A stretch of DNA of 64,000 bases from Paenibacillus sp. PCH8 (GCF_002968835.1 NZ_PKQK01000004.1:248001-312000); one strand, 5' to 3'; counted from the first letter of the stretch, positions 9,653 to 18,410 are shown. The notes: generated from the sequence alone by a model not told the origin. A program made the numbers and translations.

Positions 9653-9829
9653 TTAAATATTCTTACCACTCAGAGTTTGCGCGGACGCTGTTAGTATTAT
9701 AATTCGAGCTGTCGTTTTGATAACTGTTATGTCATGCCCATTAACAGAAGCTTCTTGAGCCGATGCAGGTACAGCTAATGTTGCCAACAAGAATACTGAA
9801 GCAATAGCAGTTATTATTCGTTTCTTCAT
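9653..9829 (-). CDS. Small secreted peptide (58 residues) or 5' remnant of an exported protein
   Basis: The minus strand encodes MKKRIITAIASVFLLATLAV followed by PASAQEAS, a textbook Sec signal peptide with cleavage expected after ASA (residue 24). The mature part would be only 34 residues (ending TLSGKNI) and has no cysteine. An AGAGAGG ribosome binding site lies upstream of the ATG on the minus strand. No continuation of a longer protein is seen in the other frames after the stop. It may be a short exported peptide or a gene cut short after its signal sequence. I do not recognise the mature sequence. Confidence 0.5.
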   Translation of the reverse strand: MKKRIITAIASVFLLATLAVPASAQEASVNGHDITVIKTTARIIILTASAQTLSGKNI

Positions 9830-9984
9830 CCGAATAACCTCTCTTTACAAGCGTGATGGATTTAATTTCTCCAAATAATTAATAAATTATTCCATTGTGA
9901 ATTAATAAGCATTTTTGAATAGGTTGTTAACGAATTAGGAACTATAATCCCGGTTGCAAATAATTAATGAGGGGACGGTTTTTG

Positions 9985-10503
9985 ATGGGAATATTAAGTG
10001 GGAATCCAAAAAATGAACCTATGCATTACGGTGAAATCTTCAGTGTATGGCAATGTTCAACGGTTGCTAAGGGGGCCCTTTCCTTTTACCAAGCATTTTT
10101 GAATCATGCAGGAGATAAAGATTTAAAAAAAACATTGGAGGCACTGATTGATCAAGCTAAACTTGAGATTAAAGAGTGTGACACCCTCCTCACGGATAAC
10201 GGAATCGCTCCAACGCCTGCTTTACCAGAAAGACCTCCAGTAAAACTGGAAGATATCCCTGTTGGTGCAAGGTTTACAGATCCTGAGATAGCTGCCAAAA
10301 TTGCGTCTGATACTTCGATGGGATTGGTTGCTTGTAGTCAAGTTATGGGTCAATCCATTAGAGAGGATATTGGAGCCTTATTTGCGAAATATCACGTTAC
10401 TAAAACCGCTTTAGGCTTTCGTATTCTACAAATGAGTAAAGAAAAAGGCTGGCTTATTCCTCCTCCTCTGCAAGTGAAAAGGCCCGAAGCTGTGGAGGCT
10501 TGA
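9985..10503 (+). CDS. DUF3231-like protein
   Basis: The protein (172 residues from ATG 9985) starts MGILSGNPKNEPMHYGEIFS and resembles a half-length DUF3231 protein, a family seen in spore-formers and loosely related to ferritin-like/coat F helical bundles. It has helical stretches with a conserved-looking HYGE...W pattern and ends in a short Pro-rich tail. The function of the family is unknown. An ATG at 9967 is in frame, but GAGGGG at 9969-9974 sits ten bases before ATG 9985, which is therefore preferred. It appears monocistronic. Confidence 0.75.
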   Translation: MGILSGNPKNEPMHYGEIFSVWQCSTVAKGALSFYQAFLNHAGDKDLKKTLEALIDQAKLEIKECDTLLTDNGIAPTPALPERPPVKLEDIPVGARFTDPEIAAKIASDTSMGLVACSQVMGQSIREDIGALFAKYHVTKTALGFRILQMSKEKGWLIPPPLQVKRPEAVEA

Positions 10504-10588
10504 AAATTTTAACAATCCTCGATGCTAATAAAAGCTAGCAGGGATCTTATGTTTAATAATAAGAACCCCACTCTCTTATAGCTCGCAA

Positions 10589-10624
10589 TGCCTGCTCCCC
10601 GCTGTGGGCTGCGGGGAGCAGGCA
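10589..10624. other. Perfect 14-bp inverted repeat
   Basis: TGCCTGCTCCCCGC (10589-10602) is exactly complementary to GCGGGGAGCAGGCA (10611-10624) with an 8-base loop. No T-run follows on either strand, so it is not a standard terminator. It may stabilise the end of the upstream transcript. Confidence 0.5.
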
Positions 10625-10705
10625 AATGTAATGTAGGGAATCAATGTTACAAGTTTATAAAGTATGTTTGTAGGATAGAATTGTATGAGACTCCTATCTC
10701 CTAAT

Positions 10706-10738
10706 TAGCCTTTCGGAATAAGCCGATGGGCTTTTTTT
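10706..10738 (+). terminator. Rho-independent terminator before the LexA-box cassette
   Basis: AGCCTTTCGG pairs with CCGATGGGCT (one wobble, one mismatch) and is followed by TTTTTTTCTT. It insulates the following promoter. Confidence 0.65.
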
Positions 10739-10742
10739 CTTG

Positions 10743-10772
10743 TTGTATAAAGAACATTTGTTCGTATATAAT
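10743..10772 (+). promoter_or_regulatory. SOS-type promoter with LexA/DinR box
   Basis: A -35 element TTGTAT (10743-10748) and a -10 element TATAAT (10767-10772) are 18 bp apart. Between them lies GAACATTTGTTC (10752-10763), a perfect palindrome of the Gram-positive LexA/DinR operator form GAAC-N4-GTTC. A repressor bound there would block RNA polymerase, so the next three small genes are predicted to be induced by DNA damage. Confidence 0.75.
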
Positions 10773-10803
10773 ACAAACAAACATTTTTATCGGAGGGATA
10801 AAC

Positions 10804-11004
10804 ATGCCAGTGAAATATTTAGGTTGTTTGGTCGAGATTATTTACGAGGACCAAAGTGGGAAGATCACGAAACGCCGTATCCAGGTCAAAAGCATCCGAT
10901 TCGGAATGATTAAAGCGGATGATCTATTATCAGGTCAGCCACGGACATTTCGCGAATCAGGGTTACTGGCATGGCATCCGATAAAAACAGGGGAAGGGGC
11001 ATAA
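10804..11004 (+). CDS. Small WYL-like protein, first gene of a LexA-box cassette
   Basis: This 66-residue protein has a short beta-rich pattern (VEIIYEDQSGKITKRRIQVK, then SGQPRTFR and LLAWHPI) that resembles a minimal WYL or SH3-like fold. That likeness is by eye and uncertain. ATG 10804 is preceded by CGGAGGG. A longer frame from 10726 is rejected because it begins inside the terminator and upstream of the promoter. Its end overlaps the next gene by 34 bases. The promoter with the LexA box indicates an SOS role. Confidence 0.65.
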   Translation: MPVKYLGCLVEIIYEDQSGKITKRRIQVKSIRFGMIKADDLLSGQPRTFRESGLLAWHPIKTGEGA

Positions 11005-11312
11005 ACATACTAACGGATTATGAACGTAAGGTATTGAGAATCGTATACAACTTCAATAGCGGACGGCGGCGCTTGCCCACAGTCCACGAACTTACGGTCA
11101 AAACAGGCAAGGCTAGGTCTGATGTCATTGCCGCTTTGGACGCTCTTATTACATTTGAATACATACACTGGGACAGGTCCGACACATCAAAGATCATTAT
11201 CCTGGAGGATTGGGAACGCGAGTCGGAGAAGCCGGTTTTGGACGAACAGGAAGTGCAGCTGATTGAGGAAGCTATCTTGAATCGTACCAGGAATGCAGAT
11301 CTATCACGTTGA
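10971..11312 (+). CDS. LexA DNA-binding-domain-like winged helix protein without peptidase domain
   Basis: The 113-residue protein contains LTDYERKVLRIVYNF...RRLPTVHELTVKTGK followed by a second helix pair and a beta wing ending KIIIL. This follows the layout of the LexA N-terminal DNA-binding domain, but the S24 autoprotease half is absent, so it cannot self-cleave. The start overlaps the preceding gene; AGGG lies a few bases upstream of ATG 10971. Because it sits behind a LexA box, it might modulate the SOS response or read another signal. Assignment of the fold is by pattern, function is inferred. Confidence 0.6.
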   Translation: MASDKNRGRGINILTDYERKVLRIVYNFNSGRRRLPTVHELTVKTGKARSDVIAALDALITFEYIHWDRSDTSKIIILEDWERESEKPVLDEQEVQLIEEAILNRTRNADLSR

Positions 11313-11455
11313 CCGTATTTAATCCGTTCGACGATGAAATTCTGCGTAGGGTTGTCACATTGATTGATAAGCCGAACAGGAAAATCAAGCTTGTACGTGG
11401 CAATGAGGATTACAGTTGGCCTAGGATAGAAGAGATTATTTCAGCTTCAATATAA
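11309..11455 (+). CDS. 48-residue hypothetical protein, translationally coupled
   Basis: A TTG at 11309 overlaps the TGA of the preceding gene (TTGA) and opens a frame of 48 codons beginning MTVFNPFDDEILRRVVTLI and ending EEIISASI. The overlap suggests translational coupling, which also explains the lack of a separate ribosome binding site. The protein is unrecognised. It would be the third member of the LexA-box cassette. Confidence 0.45.
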   Translation: MTVFNPFDDEILRRVVTLIDKPNRKIKLVRGNEDYSWPRIEEIISASI

Positions 11456-11656
11456 AATTAATGATATGTAAGATCCGTCCTGATGAATGTCGGACATACT
11501 CCTCTATTGAATGCTACATTCCTATCAAGTTTTTGCAGTATAATCGGACTCCTTTAAAATTTGGCTTAGTATACGGAGTTGAATCAATTCGCCATGTGTT
11601 CGTGATTCGAAGTATAATAAAAGGTAAACCAGTTTATGAAAATAAGAGGAGTCTTT

Positions 11657-12640
11657 ATGAATAAAACGATTTCTGATATCGCTCAGATGGCAGGTGTGGC
11701 GAAGAGCACCGTCTCTCGTTTCCTGAATGGCGGATCGGTTAGTGAGGATACACGCCAGAGGATTGAGCGCATCATCAAACAATACAATTACGTTCCTAAC
11801 ACATTTGCACAGAGTCTCAAGGCGAAGAAGACCAGTATTATCGGTACAGTTGTACCACGACTCGATTCTTTTGCGACATCCCAGACACTGATCGGAATTG
11901 ACGAAGAACTGCGGAGTAATCAGTATCAGATGCTGATTGCGAATACGAGTCAGGACATGCAGCGCGAAATTGATGCCATCTATGATTTTGCAAGACAGAA
12001 GGTGTCGGGTATTATTCTGTTGGCTGCTGAAGTGACTGATGCACATCTGAAGGCTGCTGAGGATATAGGCATCCCGGTGTTATTGGTGGGACAGCAGCAT
12101 GAACAACTACATAGTCTGGTTCATAACGATGATCAGGCAGGTTATGAGATGGGCAGATATGTCGTAGAGCAGGGCCACCGTGAGATTGTGTATATGGGCG
12201 TTAGCGAGAAGGATCAGGCGGTAGGCATCCATCGCAGAGAGGGGTTTCAGCGAGCAATCACCGAGTGTGGTGAATGTGAGGTGAAGTATTATGAGACGAG
12301 CTTCAAGATGTCTGAAGCCATTGCCACTGCTGAAACTATATTGAAAGAGAGCACACCCACAATCATCGTGGGGGCTACGGATAATATCGCATTAGGTGTG
12401 ATGAAGATTGCGTTCTCCAAGAAGATCCAAATACCGCAAGAGTTGTCCGTTACGGGATTTGGCGGATACGATATTACGGAGATGATTCATCCCACGCTGA
12501 CAACCGTAAAATATCATTATTTGCAGGCTGGCCAAGTTGCAGCGAATCATATTATTCGTTTGGTCAAAGGGGAGTTGGTGGAGAAACGAACCGTACTCGA
12601 TACAGAGCTTATTCTACGAGAAAGCGTTGACAAAGTATAA
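11657..12640 (+). CDS. scrR: LacI-family repressor of the sucrose genes
   Basis: The protein (327 residues from ATG 11657) has an N-terminal helix-turn-helix, TISDIAQMAGVAKSTVSRFL, a hinge helix near residues 50-58, and a periplasmic-binding-like sensor domain. It lies directly upstream of a sucrose-6-phosphate hydrolase and a sucrose-type PTS gene, so it is most likely ScrR, whose inducers are sucrose-derived sugar phosphates or fructose. Its likely operators are the GGAACCGGTTCC palindromes at 12666 and 12753. An upstream in-frame ATG (11636) lacks a ribosome binding site; GAGGAG just before 11657 sets the start. Confidence 0.85.
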   Translation: MNKTISDIAQMAGVAKSTVSRFLNGGSVSEDTRQRIERIIKQYNYVPNTFAQSLKAKKTSIIGTVVPRLDSFATSQTLIGIDEELRSNQYQMLIANTSQDMQREIDAIYDFARQKVSGIILLAAEVTDAHLKAAEDIGIPVLLVGQQHEQLHSLVHNDDQAGYEMGRYVVEQGHREIVYMGVSEKDQAVGIHRREGFQRAITECGECEVKYYETSFKMSEAIATAETILKESTPTIIVGATDNIALGVMKIAFSKKIQIPQELSVTGFGGYDITEMIHPTLTTVKYHYLQAGQVAANHIIRLVKGELVEKRTVLDTELILRESVDKV

Positions 12641-12676
12641 AACCATCCTTTATGATAATTCCATAGAACCGGTTCC
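12627..12676 (+). promoter_or_regulatory. Promoter of the sucrose operon with first operator
   Basis: TTGACA (12627-12632), inside the end of scrR, and TATGAT (12651-12656) are 18 bp apart. A GAACCGGTTC palindrome (12666-12675, extended to GAACCGGTTCC) covers the expected transcription start, a typical place for LacI-family repression. Confidence 0.75.
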
Positions 12677-12752
12677 ATTGCGAGTATCCAATTCGGATAT
12701 GCGAACACGGGCAGGCAGGAATGCCATATGGAATTATTTTTTTATGTCTATT

Positions 12753-12764
12753 GGAACCGGTTCC
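12753..12764 (+). promoter_or_regulatory. Second ScrR-type operator
   Basis: A perfect palindrome GGAACCGGTTCC, 87 bases downstream of the first operator and just before the scrB ribosome binding site. The two sites could support looping or roadblock repression. Confidence 0.7.
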
Positions 12765-12787
12765 TACATTTTGAATGGAGAACAGCT

Positions 12788-14263
12788 ATGAAAATGACTA
12801 GAGAGCAGCGCTACAGACGAATTGAGCAAGCTGAGCCTGGCGAGATTGCAAAGCTTGAAGCACAGATATCCGAGTGTCCATGGAGACAGAGCTACCACAT
12901 TCAGCCCATAACGGGTCTGCTTAATGATCCTAACGGCTTTGCATATTATCAAGGCTACTATCATTTGTTCTATCAGTGGTTCCCGCTTGGAACAGAACAT
13001 GGCATGAAATACTGGTATCATACTCGCTCGAAGAATCTGGTGAACTGGGAAAATGTCGGTATTGGAATCGAACCGGGTGACACGTATGACTCACATGGAG
13101 CTTATTCCGGTAGTGCGATTGAAAAAGAAGGCAAGCTTCACTTGCTGTACACAGGTAATACGAGGGATGAGGCTTGGGTCAGACATCCGTATCAATGCTT
13201 GGCAATCATGGATGAGAGGGGTTCAGTAACCAAACTCAATTATCCCGTGATCTCTTCGGTTCCACCCGGATATACGGAACATTTTAGAGATCCGAAGGTG
13301 TGGCAACAAGGCGAAACGTATTATTGTGTAATCGGTGCGCAAAGAACAGACGAGACGGGATGTACGGTGATGTATCGCTCAACTGATCTTAGAAAATGGG
13401 AATTCCTTGGTGAAATTCGTACGCAGCTAACCTCCTTTGGTTACATGTGGGAGTGCCCGGATTATATGGAGATGGACGAGAAAGGTGTGCTCATCTTTTC
13501 TCCACAAGGGATAGAAGCAGCAGGAGATCATTATCAGAATATTTTTCAGTCGGGTTATCTGATCGGTGAGCCGCTCAATCTCCAGACGAGAGAGTTCAAT
13601 CATGGTGAATTTCAGGAGTTGGATCGTGGATTTGACTTCTATGCTCCGCAGACGATGCAGGACACGGACGGAAGACGTATTCTGGTTGGATGGATGGGAC
13701 TTCCCGATCTGGAATATCCGACGGACGATAGTGGTTGGGCGCATTGTCTGACCATTCCTCGGCAGTTGTCACTCCGAGAAGGGAAGTTAATCCAACAACC
13801 AGTTGCAGAAATGGAGCAATTGCGCAAGCAAGAGGAAGGAACTCATATTCATGCAACGATTGATAATGAGGTTCGATCTTTCGCTGGTATGGATGGGATT
13901 GCTTATGAGCTGAAATGTGAGATAAGTCATGTGGATGCAGAGATGGTTGGCATTGAATTTCGGGCGAATGGAGCTGAGAGAACGGTCATTCAGTATGATT
14001 GTGTTCAGCAAAAAGTTGTTCTGGATCGGACCCTGTCTGGTGCCGAACTGGCAGAACAAAATGGTACGATACGGAGTTGCACGCTTACTGCAGAAGTAAT
14101 TAAGTTCCATCTGTTCGTAGATGCATCTTCGGTCGAGATCTTTGTAAACGATGGGGAAGAGGTCTTTACCAGTCGAATTTTCCCAAGCCGGGAAAGTGTG
14201 GATATTCGTTTCTTTGCACACGGTGGCAAGGCTGATTTTGAAGCAACCCAATGGGATTATTAA
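12788..14263 (+). CDS. scrB: Sucrose-6-phosphate hydrolase, GH32
   Basis: The protein (491 residues from ATG 12788) has the GH32 five-blade propeller signatures: LLNDPNGF with nucleophile Asp47, HFRDPKVW with the transition-state Asp, and MWECPDY with the acid/base Glu. A C-terminal beta-sandwich follows. It has no signal peptide, fitting an intracellular enzyme that splits sucrose 6-phosphate, made by the PTS, into glucose 6-phosphate and fructose. The frame is open further upstream to 12728 but that part overlaps the operator; GGAG before 12788 supports this start. scrA follows after 26 bases. Confidence 0.9.
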   Translation: MKMTREQRYRRIEQAEPGEIAKLEAQISECPWRQSYHIQPITGLLNDPNGFAYYQGYYHLFYQWFPLGTEHGMKYWYHTRSKNLVNWENVGIGIEPGDTYDSHGAYSGSAIEKEGKLHLLYTGNTRDEAWVRHPYQCLAIMDERGSVTKLNYPVISSVPPGYTEHFRDPKVWQQGETYYCVIGAQRTDETGCTVMYRSTDLRKWEFLGEIRTQLTSFGYMWECPDYMEMDEKGVLIFSPQGIEAAGDHYQNIFQSGYLIGEPLNLQTREFNHGEFQELDRGFDFYAPQTMQDTDGRRILVGWMGLPDLEYPTDDSGWAHCLTIPRQLSLREGKLIQQPVAEMEQLRKQEEGTHIHATIDNEVRSFAGMDGIAYELKCEISHVDAEMVGIEFRANGAERTVIQYDCVQQKVVLDRTLSGAELAEQNGTIRSCTLTAEVIKFHLFVDASSVEIFVNDGEEVFTSRIFPSRESVDIRFFAHGGKADFEATQWDY

Positions 14264-14289
14264 GTACTACGTGAGAGGAATGAGATAAC

Positions 14290-16272
14290 ATGTCGGAGAA
14301 TCAACGCATTGCCCAGGAAGTCATTCATGCCATCGGGGGCAAAGAGAATATCGCATCTTTTGCACATTGTGCAACACGTCTTCGGATCATGGTGAAAGAT
14401 AAAGAGAAAATTGATCAGAAAACGGTCGAGAATATCGAGAAGGTGAAAGGTGCGTTTTTCAACTCGGGTCAATATCAGATTATCTTCGGGACGGGAACGG
14501 TGAATCGAATCTTTGAAGAGGTTGAGAAGCTGGGAATCGAAGGGTCGTCCAAGGATGATGTGAAGAGTCAGGGGAAAAAGGAAGGAAACGCCTTTCAGCG
14601 GGCTGTCCGTACGTTTGGTGACGTATTTGTACCTATTATTCCTGTACTGGTTGCCACAGGTTTGTTCATGGGATTGCGCGGATTACTTACCCAGAATGAA
14701 ATTTTGGCGTTGTTCGGTGCAACACCTGATGATATCTCATCCAATTTCCTGTTATTCACTCAGATTCTGACGGATACGGCCTTTGCCTTCCTGCCTGCAC
14801 TTGTAGCATGGTCCGCGTTCCGTGTATTCGGCGGAAGTCCGGTACTTGGTATCGTACTAGGACTAATGCTTGTTAATCCGGCATTACCAAATGCTTACGC
14901 GGTGGCAGATGGATCAGCACAGCCGCTGCATATGTTCGGCTTCATACCTGTTGTAGGATATCAGGGATCTGTTCTGCCCGCGTTCTTTGTGGGTTTGATT
15001 GGAGCGAAGTTCGAGAAGGTTCTAAGAAGACGCATACCTGAAGCGCTAGACTTGATTTTGACTCCTTTTATTACGTTAACGGTTATGATTACGCTCGGAC
15101 TGTTTGCCATTGGTCCTGTGTTCCACTCTCTTGAAGAATGGGTTCTGCATGGAACAACGGCTGTATTGGATCTTCCATTCGGCATCGCTGGTATTATTAT
15201 TGGTTTCTTCCATCAGATTGTCGTCGTTACAGGCGTGCATCACATCTTTAATTTCCTGGAAATTCAGCTGTTGGAAAAGACCGGATCCAATCCGTTCAAC
15301 GCCATCATTACCTGTGCCATGGCAGCACAAGGAGCGGCTTGTCTCGCAGTTGGTCTGAAGACCAAAAATACCAAGCTCAAAGCACTGGCATTGCCTTCGT
15401 CCTTGTCTGCATTTCTGGGCATTACCGAGCCAGCCATCTTCGGTGTTAACTTGCGTTATATGAAACCCTTTATTATGGGGCTCGTTGGTGGTGGCGTAGG
15501 TGGTTTCATCGCTTCGTTGTTCCATCTGCAGGGTACAGGTATGGCAGTCACGGTTATTCCCGGAACGTTGCTCTATCTGAACAGCCAACTACCACTCTAC
15601 ATCTTGTCCAACGTGGTAGCGATGGCGGTTGCTTTTGCACTCACCTGGTTCTTTGGATACAAGGATCAACCGGTTGCAGAGGAGTCGGTGAGCCATGACA
15701 ACAGTGGAGTATCATCAGCTGAAGATAATGCAATGGATTCTAATCCGCGCGCGAATTCAGTTACCGATGCTGTCACAAGCCATCGTCCTAAGGTGGATTT
15801 GATCGAAATCGCTTCACCAATGAACGGTACTATCGTTCCTCTGGAGCAGGTTCCTGACCCGGCGTTCTCGGAAAAACACATGGGTGAGGGCATTGCTATT
15901 GAGCCATCAGAAGGTAAAGTGTATGCGCCGTTTGATGGTGTCATCGCTCATGTCATGAACAAGAGTAAACATGCGGTGATTCTAGAGCATGAGACAGGTG
16001 TACAGATGCTGGTTCATATCGGAATTAATACGGTTGGACTGAAAGGAAACGGTTTTACCGCGCATGTGAATAGCGGAGATCGTGTCACTGCAGGACAATT
16101 GTTAATTGAATTCGATATGGATGTCATTCAGGCTGCGGGTCTGCCTGTAATTACACCTGTGCTGATTCCGAGCGGAAACGAAACCATTGCGACTGTTACA
16201 GCAACCTCATCAGGTCTTGCACAAGCCAATGGGGAAGCAGTTCTGGTAGTGAAATTTACTGAACCTCAATAA
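14290..16272 (+). CDS. scrA: Sucrose-type PTS transporter subunit EIIBCA
   Basis: The 660-residue protein has the order EIIB-EIIC-EIIA. EIIB carries the phosphorylated Cys27 in HCATRLRI. The EIIC part (about residues 105-460) has around ten hydrophobic segments and the GITEPAIFG motif. After a polar linker rich in Ser and Asp, EIIA (about 500-660) has the phosphorylated His576 in MLVHIGINTVG. It imports and phosphorylates a glucoside; sucrose is inferred from scrR and scrB. Having its own EIIA, it should need only HPr and enzyme I. Confidence 0.87.
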   Translation: MSENQRIAQEVIHAIGGKENIASFAHCATRLRIMVKDKEKIDQKTVENIEKVKGAFFNSGQYQIIFGTGTVNRIFEEVEKLGIEGSSKDDVKSQGKKEGNAFQRAVRTFGDVFVPIIPVLVATGLFMGLRGLLTQNEILALFGATPDDISSNFLLFTQILTDTAFAFLPALVAWSAFRVFGGSPVLGIVLGLMLVNPALPNAYAVADGSAQPLHMFGFIPVVGYQGSVLPAFFVGLIGAKFEKVLRRRIPEALDLILTPFITLTVMITLGLFAIGPVFHSLEEWVLHGTTAVLDLPFGIAGIIIGFFHQIVVVTGVHHIFNFLEIQLLEKTGSNPFNAIITCAMAAQGAACLAVGLKTKNTKLKALALPSSLSAFLGITEPAIFGVNLRYMKPFIMGLVGGGVGGFIASLFHLQGTGMAVTVIPGTLLYLNSQLPLYILSNVVAMAVAFALTWFFGYKDQPVAEESVSHDNSGVSSAEDNAMDSNPRANSVTDAVTSHRPKVDLIEIASPMNGTIVPLEQVPDPAFSEKHMGEGIAIEPSEGKVYAPFDGVIAHVMNKSKHAVILEHETGVQMLVHIGINTVGLKGNGFTAHVNSGDRVTAGQLLIEFDMDVIQAAGLPVITPVLIPSGNETIATVTATSSGLAQANGEAVLVVKFTEPQ

Positions 16273-16333
16273 GTGACGTTTGAGAAAGCAAAGCAATGAG
16301 ACATGGATGTATAAAATAAAAATCGCGAAAGGA

Positions 16334-16375
16334 AAAACGTTCTGTCTGAGCCGGGTGCTCCAGACAGAACGTTTT
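16334..16375. terminator. Bidirectional terminator between scrA and the endoglucanase gene
   Basis: A perfect 15-bp stem, AAAACGTTCTGTCTG with CAGACAGAACGTTTT, has T residues at the 3' side on both strands and separates two converging genes. Confidence 0.8.
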
Positions 16376-16419
16376 CTGATTCCACGGGATGTAGATTGAG
16401 TTGAGAACCCTTATAATTA

Positions 16420-18144
16420 CTAAGAAGTTACGCCAACAACGCTGGTTCCATTTTTCGTGATTTTGTACGTCATCACATCGCCGTTCCAGAAGTGGAACTT
16501 GAGGGTAACTTCGCCGTCATTGGTTTCATTGAAGAAGTTAGGTTTCAACTCGATCACATTGCGATCGTAATCTGGGCTGAATGTATAGGAGAACTCTTTG
16601 AACGAAGTCCAGTTCTGTGGACCGGCGTTCTCTCCGTTGGCATATGCTGCTTCCATGGTAGCCAGTTGATTGCCGTTAAACGTAGTCGGAATGGCAAATG
16701 CACTGGTTGTACCCGTTGCATTGTTCAACTTAGGTGTGTCATATTTAATGATATTGAAGTTCCAATCATTACCTTGGTTGAATCCAGCTGTGAGCGTGGC
16801 ATTTACGCCTAAATCACCAGAGGTTGTCAATTTGGTTAACAGATTGGATTTTAACGTAAGCACATCTTTTTTGATCGTATAGTCTTTACCTCTTACAAGA
16901 GGGGTAGTGCCATTTTTCAACGAATTGAATTTGTTCCCATTCAGATTGAGTTTTACCTTCTTATCTTGAATGGCTTCATTTTGTTTAAGATATACGAGAT
17001 CCGTTTCGGCTGTGGATGAGCGACCTGTCCAGCTGGCTTTCATGGTATCAAATAATTCCTGATCAGACCAAGTAAAGCTTGTGCGACCGAAGTGTTGACC
17101 GTTATCCCACAACATCGTTGTCATCTGTTTTTGACGCAGATATTGTCCAACAAATTCGAAGAATTTCAGTTTTTCGCCTTGCTCAATGACACCTGTGTGT
17201 TGGTCAAAACCAAGCAAGCCATACTCACCAACGATAACCGGAATGCCTTTCGCTGTGAAAGCGTTGTATACTCGATCAAATGTGTCGGTAACGTCCTTCT
17301 GTACTTCCTCGTTATACTTGGTGTAACCTGCTATGTTCACACTGAATGGCCAGAACCCGTAGTAGTGAACGGTTGCAATAATATTGGAGTCATTCAATTT
17401 TTGAATGGTTTTATTTAATTCATCCAGATCCGATTGAGCTGAAGAGGTATGCATTGTTGGAAGGACAAGTGGACGTGTCTCGTTGTTTCCACCCGAAGTT
17501 CTTACGATTTTGTGAAAGGAAGTATTCAACTCGTCCAGCATGCGATATCCAATCGCTGCATCCGTTGTCCCGCCTTCGGAAAAGCGTGGTTCGTTAACAC
17601 TCTCGAACATGAGCTTATCGGATGCATCTTTGAATTGGTCCGCAATCTGAGTCCAGGCAGTGTTGTAACGTGCAAGCGCGTTGTCATGATCTTTCTCCAT
17701 GTAACTGATCCAACGCCATGAATCATGGTGAAGATTAATCATGACATAGAGATCGGCATCGAGGGCCCAGTTTACCACTTCTTGAACCCGGTTCATGTAA
17801 GCGGAATCAATTATGTAGTCGGGTGCTTTACCGATGTGGGCTTCCCAAGTCACAGGTATACGGATACTATTGTAGCCCTCACTTGCGATTGATTGGATCA
17901 GTTCCTTTGTGATGCGCGGGTTGCCCCAGGCTGTCTCATCCTCACCAACGGCATCGAGAGAGTTACCCAGATTCCAACCAGGCTCCATGGCGTTAACATA
18001 GGACTGCATTTTGCTCGGTGCTGCTGAAGTGCTCGCCTGTTCGCTATTGTCAGTTGCGGCAGAAGCCATAGCGGAAGAGAACAGAGACAGAATCATGGCA
18101 GTCACCAGTGTAAGAGAGAGGACTGGTTTACGGTTTTTTTTCAT
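16420..18144 (-). CDS. Secreted endo-beta-1,4-glucanase, GH5_4-like with X2 and CBM46-like modules
   Basis: The 574-residue protein begins with a signal peptide (MKKNRKPVLS, core to about residue 27, cleavage near MASAA). The GH5 domain (about 45-370) has Glu185 in FESVNEPRF as acid/base and Glu307 in VIVGEYGLLG as nucleophile, with HYYGFWPFS between. Residues about 380-470 look like an X2 Ig-like module and about 475-570 like a CBM46 module, the architecture known from Bacillus Cel5B-type enzymes that act on cellulose and xyloglucan. A cre-like site lies 69 bp upstream of the start, so glucose repression is expected. It is transcribed alone. Confidence 0.88.
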   Translation of the reverse strand: MKKNRKPVLSLTLVTAMILSLFSSAMASAATDNSEQASTSAAPSKMQSYVNAMEPGWNLGNSLDAVGEDETAWGNPRITKELIQSIASEGYNSIRIPVTWEAHIGKAPDYIIDSAYMNRVQEVVNWALDADLYVMINLHHDSWRWISYMEKDHDNALARYNTAWTQIADQFKDASDKLMFESVNEPRFSEGGTTDAAIGYRMLDELNTSFHKIVRTSGGNNETRPLVLPTMHTSSAQSDLDELNKTIQKLNDSNIIATVHYYGFWPFSVNIAGYTKYNEEVQKDVTDTFDRVYNAFTAKGIPVIVGEYGLLGFDQHTGVIEQGEKLKFFEFVGQYLRQKQMTTMLWDNGQHFGRTSFTWSDQELFDTMKASWTGRSSTAETDLVYLKQNEAIQDKKVKLNLNGNKFNSLKNGTTPLVRGKDYTIKKDVLTLKSNLLTKLTTSGDLGVNATLTAGFNQGNDWNFNIIKYDTPKLNNATGTTSAFAIPTTFNGNQLATMEAAYANGENAGPQNWTSFKEFSYTFSPDYDRNVIELKPNFFNETNDGEVTLKFHFWNGDVMTYKITKNGTSVVGVTS

Positions 18145-18212
18145 CTACATAGTCTCCTTATACGATAGAATGATTGAACTTTTGATACTGAAATCACCAC
18201 CGATTTATGCAC

Positions 18213-18226
18213 TGAAAGCGTTTTCG
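18213..18226 (-). promoter_or_regulatory. cre (CcpA) site upstream of the endoglucanase gene
   Basis: TGAAAGCGTTTTCG matches the cre consensus TGWAANCGNTNWCA at 13 of 14 positions on either strand. It lies 69-82 bases upstream of the minus-strand start codon. Confidence 0.65.
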
Positions 18227-18410
18227 TAATTTACTATATCATGATTTAATTTTGGACAATACCTGAATAATTGGAATAAAAATCATGTGTAAATCAGTGA
18301 TTTTGTCATACTCATCGATTGTGTAGTAAGCATTCATCTCATTGGAAATGAAAATCAGATGGTTGCTTTTTAATGATAATTAGATTTAAATACCCTTGGA
18401 GGGATGTCAT

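Noticed and set aside
10589..10624. Perfect hairpin as a terminator
   Set aside because: No T-run follows on either strand, so it was recorded only as an inverted repeat.
10726..10803. Upstream extension of the first LexA-cassette gene
   Set aside because: It begins inside a terminator and upstream of the promoter, so it cannot be translated from the predicted transcript; ATG 10804 has a strong ribosome binding site.
11461..11664. 67-codon plus-strand frame before scrR
   Set aside because: No ribosome binding site, no recognisable motif, and it runs into the scrR start; more likely the scrR leader.
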